A DNA stretch of 12,309 nt from positions 1 to 12,309 of the forward strand of contig CANMHZ010000016.1 in the NCBI GenBank assembly GCA_947497635.1, written 5' to 3'. The stretch comes from Helicobacteraceae bacterium. GTDB taxonomy: Bacteria > Campylobacterota > Campylobacteria > Campylobacterales > Sulfurimonadaceae. Each line of letters begins with the position of its first letter. The stretch's first letter is position 1. The notes below the pieces were generated by a model. That model searched no databases. It was given only the letters and a program-made list of their open reading frames with translations, and was not told the origin of the DNA. Of the stretch, positions 7,578 through 12,309 are shown piece after piece. The translations under genes and the position numbers were made by a program.

Positions 7578-7616
7578 TGACTACCCTTTATAAGCACTTA
7601 TCTGTCAATTTATTCA

Positions 7617-7656
7617 CTCTTAAAAGTATTTTATCGTAATATATTGCTTTTAAGAG
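7617..7656. repeat. Perfect 10-bp inverted repeat upstream of the chemoreceptor gene
   Basis: CTCTTAAAAG (7617-7626) and CTTTTAAGAG (7647-7656) are exact reverse complements separated by 20 bases, so the half-site centres are 30 bp apart, about three helical turns. The right arm overlaps the candidate -35 element of the chemoreceptor promoter. No T-run follows on either strand, so a paired operator fits better than a terminator. Function is inferred only. Confidence 0.5.
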
Positions 7657-7673
7657 CTGAGCTTGAGTATAAT
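7644..7673 (+). promoter_or_regulatory. Candidate promoter of the chemoreceptor operon
   Basis: A perfect TATAAT at 7668-7673 is preceded by TTGAG, with TTGCTT at 7644-7649 as a possible -35 box (18-base spacing). Transcription would start near 7680, about 27 bases before the start codon, with GAGGGAG as ribosome binding site at about 7692-7698. The porin-like gene at the window end has a similar TTGAGTATA box. Confidence 0.5.
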
Positions 7674-7706
7674 GGCTCATTATGACAATAACGAGGGAGA
7701 TGCACG

Positions 7707-8801
7707 ATGGGATGGTTTAGTGATGATACGGATTTAAAAAATGAACTCGCACAAACAACACAAGAGTGTGAAAGATTAAAAGAAGAAAATAGCCGATTAC
7801 ATGAGAAACTTCATGAACAAGCTCTTTATATTCAAGAGCAAGACACGCTAAATATCTCTAAAAATTCTTCTGCTATTATGACCTATCAGAATGAAAAAAT
7901 CAAAAAAAATCTGGTCGACATTCAAGGAAATATAACCTCATCTGTCGCTTCCTCAAAAGAAAATATTACTCAATCAACATTATTACTCGAAAATATTGTT
8001 GCGCTAGGAAGCAAAGCGTCAGGAATTTCTGATACCCTCGAAGGACTGAATCATTTAGCCCTTGATTCGATGGAAACGGTACAAGCGCTTTCTCAACGTG
8101 CTCAAGATGTAGCTAGTATTTTGGGTCTTATCAAAGATATTTCCGATCAAACCAATTTATTGGCACTCAATGCCGCAATTGAAGCAGCTCGTGCAGGAGA
8201 ACATGGTCGAGGATTTGCCGTAGTTGCCGATGAAGTACGAAAGTTAGCCGATAGAACCGACAAAGCAATCGGTGAAATCAATATTTCTTTGCAATCGATG
8301 AAACAAGATGTATCGACAATCGGTGAAAAGTTCGAGCAAATTCAAGGACATATCAATGTCTCCAACGATGCTATCAGCCATTTCAGCAATAATATGGAAA
8401 GTAATGTTGAAATGATGAAAAAAACATTTAACAGTACGTCTCATACTGCTGAACGTATTTTTATGAGTTTGGCGAAACTTGATCATGTTATTTGGAAAGT
8501 CAACACCTATTTATCTGCGGTAACAAGCAAAGAACAATTTGGCTTTGTCGATCATCATAACTGTCGGCTTGGAAAATGGTATTACGAAGGGGAAGGGGTA
8601 GAGTTTTTCAAAAAAACATCCAGTTATTCTTCACTTGAGTCTCCTCATTCAATTGTTCATAATGCCACCCATAAGATTTTCGACCTGATAAAAACGGATG
8701 AAATAGGTTCTGCACAGTTGATGAGAGTCTTTGAAGAGATGGAGCATGCGAGTGAGGGAGTGTTTAGTATCTTGGATCGGATGTTGCAAGAAAAAGTATA
8801 A
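7707..8801 (+). CDS. Soluble methyl-accepting chemotaxis protein with C-terminal CZB zinc domain (TlpD-like)
   Basis: Cytoplasmic chemoreceptor of 364 aa with no membrane segment. Residues about 5-45 form a charged coiled coil (ELAQTTQECERLKEENSRLHEKLHEQ). The MCP signalling region follows, with the CheA/CheW-binding hairpin tip at about 140-180 (DISDQTNLLALNAAIEAARAGEHGRGFAVVADEVRKLADR). The C-terminal chemoreceptor zinc-binding domain carries the whole motif: H260-V-I-W263, C286-R-L-G-K-W291, H314 and H318, so all four zinc ligands are present with family spacing. Helicobacter TlpD has the same layout and responds to oxidants and zinc; a similar cue here is inference. No CheR/CheB-binding pentapeptide is seen at the C terminus. 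A good ribosome site (GAGGGAG) supports the start. It is followed 33 bases later by a CheY-type gene, probably in one transcript. Confidence 0.93.
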   Translation: MGWFSDDTDLKNELAQTTQECERLKEENSRLHEKLHEQALYIQEQDTLNISKNSSAIMTYQNEKIKKNLVDIQGNITSSVASSKENITQSTLLLENIVALGSKASGISDTLEGLNHLALDSMETVQALSQRAQDVASILGLIKDISDQTNLLALNAAIEAARAGEHGRGFAVVADEVRKLADRTDKAIGEINISLQSMKQDVSTIGEKFEQIQGHINVSNDAISHFSNNMESNVEMMKKTFNSTSHTAERIFMSLAKLDHVIWKVNTYLSAVTSKEQFGFVDHHNCRLGKWYYEGEGVEFFKKTSSYSSLESPHSIVHNATHKIFDLIKTDEIGSAQLMRVFEEMEHASEGVFSILDRMLQEKV

Positions 8802-8834
8802 TAGCGAGTTTAAAAAAATTAAAAAGATGTGAAA

Positions 8835-9248
8835 ATGATGACTATTTTACTTGTAGATGACAGCAAAATAATACGAATGCTCCTCAAAAATGTTTTAACG
8901 ATTTCTTTTGGGTCTACTACTACGTTTTTAGAGGCAGAAAATGGGGAAGTTGCTATTAAGAAAATGGCAAGCACCCCTGTTGATCTTATGTTTTTGGATT
9001 GGAATATGCCTGTTATGAATGGGGAGCAAGTGGTCGATATCATTCGCGCTAATCCTACCTATAAAAATACTCGTATCATTATGGCAACAACAGAAGGCGG
9101 CAAAGAAGGGGTATTGCGAATGCTCAAAAAAGGGGTCAATGGGTATCTTGTAAAACCATTTCAAGAAGCTTCTATTCTCAAAGCCGTTGAAGTTTTACGA
9201 TTGCGCCCACTTGTTACTGCACCCACCAACTGCGCTACAAAAGAATAA
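8835..9248 (+). CDS. CheY-like single-domain response regulator
   Basis: A receiver domain of 137 aa with no output domain. With the start at 8835, the acidic pocket is D8-D9 (LLVDDSK), the phospho-acceptor is D55 (FLDWNMPVMNG), the switch Thr is T85 (MATTEGG), the aromatic switch is Y104 and the conserved lysine is K107 (LVKPF). All CheY activation residues are therefore intact. In-frame alternatives begin at GTG 8829 and ATG 8838; the ribosome site is weak, so the exact start is uncertain by a few residues. It lies 33 bases after the CZB chemoreceptor and two bases before a methyltransferase gene. Whether it acts on the flagellar switch or as a dedicated regulator or phosphate sink cannot be read from sequence. 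A short non-conserved tail (APTNCATKE) follows the domain. Confidence 0.92.
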   Translation: MMTILLVDDSKIIRMLLKNVLTISFGSTTTFLEAENGEVAIKKMASTPVDLMFLDWNMPVMNGEQVVDIIRANPTYKNTRIIMATTEGGKEGVLRMLKKGVNGYLVKPFQEASILKAVEVLRLRPLVTAPTNCATKE

Positions 9249-9250
9249 AA

Positions 9251-9823
9251 ATGAATCGCGTCGATAATGAGCACTTTTATCAAGTAGGTATTCAAGATCA
9301 TGGGTATACTCCGCAAGGGCTACGTTGGCATTCACGTGAATCACAGGAAGTTCGGTTTGATCAACTCGTGTCACTTTTACCGTTCGATACCCAATCAATC
9401 GTCGATGCGGGGTGTGGCTTTGGTGATTTGTGCGGCTATATCCGTTCTCGGGGAAAACACACCCTCAGCTATATTGGTCTTGATGCCCTCGATGTTATGG
9501 TTGATGAAGCATCCATGCGAACCAAAGAACCTATCTATCAATGCGATATTCTCGCCGATCCCCTCCCCGAAGCAGAGTTTTATCTTTGCAGTGGAGCCCT
9601 CAATATTCTCACCCGTCACGCTTCCACCCTCTTTCTTCGACGATGCTATGATGCGTCCACACGCGGCATAATTTTCAATTTCTTAGAGGGGACAAAACAA
9701 TCAAAAACGTTCAATTATCTACAAGCATCTTCCCTACAAAAATTGGGGGATAAACTCGGTGCACGAGTTGTTTTTCGCCGCCATTATTACGACAATGATT
9801 GTACAGCAGCCTTTTATAAATAA
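9251..9823 (+). CDS. Class I SAM-dependent methyltransferase domain protein
   Basis: 190 aa. SAM-binding motif I is SIVDAGCGFGD (D52, glycines 54, 56 and 58), followed by the motif II acidic residue in YIGLDAL (D78), then a PIYQCDILADPLP segment and EFYLCSGALNIL in the motif IV position. These support a Rossmann methyltransferase fold. It lacks the N-terminal helical domain and beta-subdomain of CheR, so it is not the chemoreceptor methyltransferase. The substrate is unknown; small molecules, lipids or proteins are all possible. The start lies two bases after the stop of the CheY-like gene with only a poor ribosome site, which suggests coupled translation and membership in the chemoreceptor operon. 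No membrane segment or signal peptide is seen. The function of the gene pair is unclear. Confidence 0.85.
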   Translation: MNRVDNEHFYQVGIQDHGYTPQGLRWHSRESQEVRFDQLVSLLPFDTQSIVDAGCGFGDLCGYIRSRGKHTLSYIGLDALDVMVDEASMRTKEPIYQCDILADPLPEAEFYLCSGALNILTRHASTLFLRRCYDASTRGIIFNFLEGTKQSKTFNYLQASSLQKLGDKLGARVVFRRHYYDNDCTAAFYK

Positions 9824-9836
9824 CTTCTCTTAATAC

Positions 9837-9850
9837 GGTACGATTTTTGC
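9837..9850 (+). promoter_or_regulatory. Candidate sigma-54 (-24/-12) promoter of the EF-hand gene
   Basis: GGTACG (from 9837) and TTGCTT (the GC at 9849-9850) place GG and GC exactly ten bases apart, as sigma-54 requires, in the context CGGTACG-N4-TTTGCTT. Transcription would begin near 9862, about 37 bases before the EF-hand start. In Campylobacterota, RpoN with the FlgS/FlgR pair drives rod, hook and related flagellar genes, so flagellar co-regulation is inferred. No upstream activator site was identified. Confidence 0.6.
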
Positions 9851-9898
9851 TTGTAGTAAAAGTGTGTTATAGACACCAACTTGCAAGAGGAGTTCAAG

Positions 9899-10462
9899 AT
9901 GACAGTCAATAGTAATGCTATGATGGCTAGTTATGCGTCTCAAATAAATTCGAATACCAACTCGAACAGTAAAGTACAGTCGCAAAGCGGTGCGAGCGGT
10001 ACATGGACAGGAAATACGCAAAGCACGAGTCCCGATTTTAGTGCCATTGCACAACAGTTTATGGCATTGCTTGATACCAATAAAAGTGGTTCAATTGATA
10101 AAACTGAATTTAGTCAAGCGGCGCAAGCACTGTCTAAAAATAGTGCCAATAGCACTCAAGTTGATAATGCTTTTAGCAAAATCGATGGAAATAGTGATAG
10201 TCAAATCAGTTCCGATGAGATGTTGAAAGCACTCAAAGATGCAATAACAGCACAAGCTCAAACACAAACGCAAAAAGGGCATCATCACCATCAAGCCTCT
10301 GTAAATCCTGCTGATTTAACCTCACAGTTAACCCAATCTACCACATCAACACAAGAATCATCTCCTGCCAATGAGATGCAAAAAGTATTGTTCAATAAAA
10401 TAATGGCAGCCTACGGAAGTTCAACAGCAACAACAGGATCAACAACTAATATTTCGGCATAA
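9899..10462 (+). CDS. EF-hand calcium-binding protein, Ser/Gln/Asn-rich, with His4 run
   Basis: 187 aa. The ATG at 9899 was chosen because AAGAGGAG sits six bases upstream; an earlier TTG at 9881 would lie before that site. Residues 1-45 are low in complexity and rich in Asn, Ser and Gln, with no signal peptide or membrane segment. EF-hand loop 1 is D59-T-N-K-S-G64-S-I-D-K-T-E70, fully canonical. Loop 2 is D96-G-N-S-D-S-Q-I-S-S-D-E107, canonical except Ser at the usual Gly position. Residues about 117-131 form a Gln/Thr-rich linker ending in GHHHHQ, a possible metal-binding run, followed by another Ser/Thr/Gln-rich segment and a short helix (EMQKVLFNKIMAAYG). The family's function is not known to me. 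A sigma-54-type promoter and the absence of a Sec signal leave room for flagellar-type export, which is inference. Confidence 0.85.
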   Translation: MTVNSNAMMASYASQINSNTNSNSKVQSQSGASGTWTGNTQSTSPDFSAIAQQFMALLDTNKSGSIDKTEFSQAAQALSKNSANSTQVDNAFSKIDGNSDSQISSDEMLKALKDAITAQAQTQTQKGHHHHQASVNPADLTSQLTQSTTSTQESSPANEMQKVLFNKIMAAYGSSTATTGSTTNISA

Positions 10463-10497
10463 TAGGCAACTGAGAAATTTTTTATTAAGTGGTATAA

Positions 10498-11112
10498 ATG
10501 AGAAGCTACAAACATATTTTGGGTGTAAGTAGTCTCTTATTCGCCATTCTCCTTAGTTATCTCTATTTTGATCGTCCACTTGCCCAATGGTGCAAGCAAT
10601 ATTGTATCGGTAGTTGCCACACTTTTTTTGCGACTATCACAACGGTTGGGATGTCCAGCCCTTATTTAATCGGATCAGCATTACTTTACTTCTATTTCCT
10701 CTATTTTAAAAAAGCTCTACCTTTTTCACATCATGCACTTTTTCTCTTTTCATCGGTAGCTTTTGCTGGAATTGTAACCGATACTCTAAAAGTATTTTTA
10801 GGTCGTTTTCGTCCTTGTATGCTATTTGAACAGGGACTTTATGGTTTTGATTTTTTTCATATACAATTGGCAACAACCTCCTTCCCCTCTGGTCACACAA
10901 CAACGGTATTTGCAGTGGCAATGGTTGTTTCACTTTATGGGTCAAGATGGGCGGTAATAGCGTGGAGCGTGGCGGTTGCAGTGGGACTGAGCCGCATTAT
11001 GTTGAGCGCCCATTATCTCAGCGACGTTATAGCCGGGGCAGTTGTTGGTATCCTGAGTGTAAAAATTTTAGTCCACTATTGGCCAAAGAGATGGGGATTA
11101 GATACAAACTAA
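10498..11112 (+). CDS. PAP2-family membrane phosphatase
   Basis: 204 aa with about six hydrophobic segments: roughly 6-24, 41-50, 55-71, 79-97, 135-163 (two) and 178-195. The complete acid phosphatase signature is present: K98-x6-R105-P106, P130-S131-G132-H133 and S165-R166-x5-H172-x3-D176, with both active-site histidines and normal spacing. Family members dephosphorylate phosphatidate, undecaprenyl diphosphate, phosphatidylglycerophosphate or lipid A on the periplasmic side of the inner membrane; the sequence does not tell which. It begins 35 bases after the EF-hand gene, with a weak ribosome site (AAGTGG) and no evident separate promoter, so it may share that transcript. It converges on the porin-like gene with 24 bases between them. 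A prolipoprotein signal and C-terminal extensions are absent. Confidence 0.92.
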   Translation: MRSYKHILGVSSLLFAILLSYLYFDRPLAQWCKQYCIGSCHTFFATITTVGMSSPYLIGSALLYFYFLYFKKALPFSHHALFLFSSVAFAGIVTDTLKVFLGRFRPCMLFEQGLYGFDFFHIQLATTSFPSGHTTTVFAVAMVVSLYGSRWAVIAWSVAVAVGLSRIMLSAHYLSDVIAGAVVGILSVKILVHYWPKRWGLDTN

Positions 11113-11136
11113 ATTTACGCTCAAAATAACTCTATT

Positions 11137-12165
11137 TTAGTAGACAAATCCCAGTCCAAAACCTAACCGTTGCCCTTCATGATTACTATCGCGATATTCG
11201 GCTTTGGCGACGAGATGCGGGGAGAAGAACCAGTTTATCCCTGTTGCACATGCGGATCCCCCTAACGCTTCAGGGGCTAGGGCCTGTGCTGGCTGTGCGT
11301 ATTCGGTGTGTGCGAATACAATAGCTTGGCGATTTTTCAGAATGAAATAGCGTCCTACATCGTATCCGATCGTCATACTCGCCCCTTGAGCATTTTTGGC
11401 AATCTCAGATCCTGCTGCTATTTGAACACTCTCACTATTGCTAATCCACCCTTTAGACATAATTGCCATAGCTTCCCACCCATTTTCCATACGCATCGCC
11501 GCATGAGCCTCAAAGAGCGTTGCTTGTCCGCTTGAGCCTGATAAGGGAGTTGTAACAATACTGCTCCCGATTAAGGTTTTTTCGATTTTTCCATACTCCA
11601 AACGGGCAAGCCACCCTGCTTTTCCTCCACCTGTCAAATGGGACTCTTTGCCCTGTAAAATCCAACTCCCCTTATCCAAGTTTTTCGCATTCATTCCACT
11701 CATTGCACCGAACGTCAACGAATACTCACCCCATTTTTGCGTTACAAGCGCCGCTGTTTCATGCCACTCCGTAGGAATAACCAAATGTTCAACACGAGAG
11801 GGCTCTAATGTCAGAAAATAAATCGGTTCATGATAAAGATTATAGAGCCCGACGGGCATGTGCATTTTTCCCAATGAAAGATCCGTCTCTTTCGTCACTG
11901 CCGTATCGAGAGAAAGAACCTCCAGTTCTGCTTCAAAAACACCTCCATCCTCAGCAGGGTGAGCAAAGCCGATCCCAAGATTCACTTTTACCCGATCATT
12001 TAGATGAATCGTTGGTTCCACCATCATATTGGTAATTAGCGTACTTTTATCAGAGGGTTTTGAGAGTACATATCCCTCTGCATAACCCCCTATCGTGATA
12101 AGATCCTCGGCTCCAAATGCACATAGTTTGACGATCAAAGTTATCAGTAAAAATTTAAATAGCAT
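11137..12165 (-). CDS. Outer-membrane beta-barrel (porin-like) protein, uncharacterised
   Basis: 342 aa. The ATG at 12165 is preferred over the upstream TTG at 12198 because AAGGGG lies five bases before it and the signal peptide then starts at residue 1 (MLFKFLLITLIVKLCAFGA, predicted cleavage after A19). The mature chain alternates polar and hydrophobic residues with aromatic girdles. Phrases such as ITIGGYAEGYVL, KVNLGIGFAH, DLSLGKMHMPVGLYN and HLVAKAEYRDSN are typical of small porin-like proteins with beta-hairpins. It ends in GLGFVY, a C-terminal aromatic signal for BAM assembly. GKMHMPVGLYN resembles the strand found in phosphate-selective and related porins (GRxKxPFGxxN). No conserved catalytic motif is seen. 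Substrate or role is unknown. Transcribed alone, convergent with the PAP2 gene. Confidence 0.75.
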   Translation of the reverse strand: MLFKFLLITLIVKLCAFGAEDLITIGGYAEGYVLSKPSDKSTLITNMMVEPTIHLNDRVKVNLGIGFAHPAEDGGVFEAELEVLSLDTAVTKETDLSLGKMHMPVGLYNLYHEPIYFLTLEPSRVEHLVIPTEWHETAALVTQKWGEYSLTFGAMSGMNAKNLDKGSWILQGKESHLTGGGKAGWLARLEYGKIEKTLIGSSIVTTPLSGSSGQATLFEAHAAMRMENGWEAMAIMSKGWISNSESVQIAAGSEIAKNAQGASMTIGYDVGRYFILKNRQAIVFAHTEYAQPAQALAPEALGGSACATGINWFFSPHLVAKAEYRDSNHEGQRLGFGLGFVY

Positions 12166-12187
12166 TTCAACCCCTTTTATTATGATA

Positions 12188-12198
12188 ACTATACTCAA
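12188..12198 (-). promoter_or_regulatory. Candidate promoter of the porin-like gene
   Basis: On the minus strand TTGAGTATAGT places a TATAGT -10 box 22 bases before the ATG, nearly identical to the TTGAGTATAAT box before the chemoreceptor gene. No clear -35 box is seen. The distance leaves a leader of about 15 bases, just enough for the AAGGGG site. From 12199 to the window end I see no gene or convincing structure. Confidence 0.35.
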
Positions 12199-12309
12199 TA
12201 TTAAATATATTCTTCCTTAGTCTTTATCGAAAGCGTGTTATTATTCCCTAAAAAGATCCGTTTAATGCACTCTTACACTTCTTTGAAGCTTTCCCTAATC
12301 ACGATACTC

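Noticed and set aside
9881..9898. Upstream TTG start for the EF-hand protein (adds MQEEFK)
   Set aside because: The added codons overlap the strong AAGAGGAG ribosome site that fits ATG 9899.
11116..11145. ACTAAA...TTTAGT and AAAATA-ACTC-TATTTT inverted repeats between the PAP2 and porin-like genes
   Set aside because: The stems are short and made almost only of A and T, with no following T-run. They are too weak to call a terminator in an AT-rich spacer.
12166..12198. Upstream TTG start for the porin-like protein (adds 11 residues)
   Set aside because: It would place residues before a clean signal peptide. AAGGGG is well placed for ATG 12165, and the added codons overlap the candidate -10 box.

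Overview
The window looks like chromosome of a free-living Campylobacterota (formerly Epsilonproteobacteria), probably a Sulfuricurvum- or Sulfurimonas-like organism. The evidence is a bacterial N-glycosylation (pgl) operon of the Campylobacter type, an IlvD close to the Campylobacter form, a soluble zinc-binding chemoreceptor of the TlpD kind, and AT-rich promoters with T-tracts and extended -10 boxes. The genus is an inference; no 16S rRNA or other marker gene is present.

Layout. Positions 3-4677 (+) hold three translationally coupled glycosylation genes: a 5'-truncated pglB (oligosaccharyltransferase), pglE (aminotransferase) and pglF (UDP-GlcNAc 4,6-dehydratase), joined by two ATGA overlaps. 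PglF and PglE carry out the first two steps of UDP-bacillosamine synthesis, and PglB transfers the finished lipid-linked glycan to Asn. ilvD (-) converges on pglF, with one base between the stop codons. Positions 6448-6914 (+) hold a tRNA cluster, Gly(GCC)-Leu(TAA)-Cys(GCA)-Ser(TGA), with a strong promoter and a 14-bp perfect hairpin between the first two genes. Positions 7018-7577 (-) hold a decayed PAS/HD-GYP signalling gene with a frameshift and a large internal deletion.

Positions 7707-9823 (+) look like a small signalling operon: a cytoplasmic methyl-accepting chemoreceptor with a C-terminal CZB zinc domain, a single-domain CheY-type response regulator, and a class I SAM methyltransferase that is not CheR. 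A close match to a sigma-54 (-24/-12) promoter follows. It precedes an EF-hand protein that has no signal peptide and carries an N-terminal Asn/Ser/Gln-rich region and a four-His run. A PAP2-family membrane phosphatase comes next. A signal-peptide-bearing outer-membrane beta-barrel protein (-) ends the coding part, with its promoter region running to the window edge.

No CRISPR array, insertion sequence, phage gene or restriction system was seen. The points most worth a second look are the sigma-54/EF-hand unit, the CZB receptor-CheY-methyltransferase cassette, the PAS/HD-GYP remnant, and the tRNA-Cys with an imperfect anticodon stem. Every intergenic gap is shorter than 300 bases.
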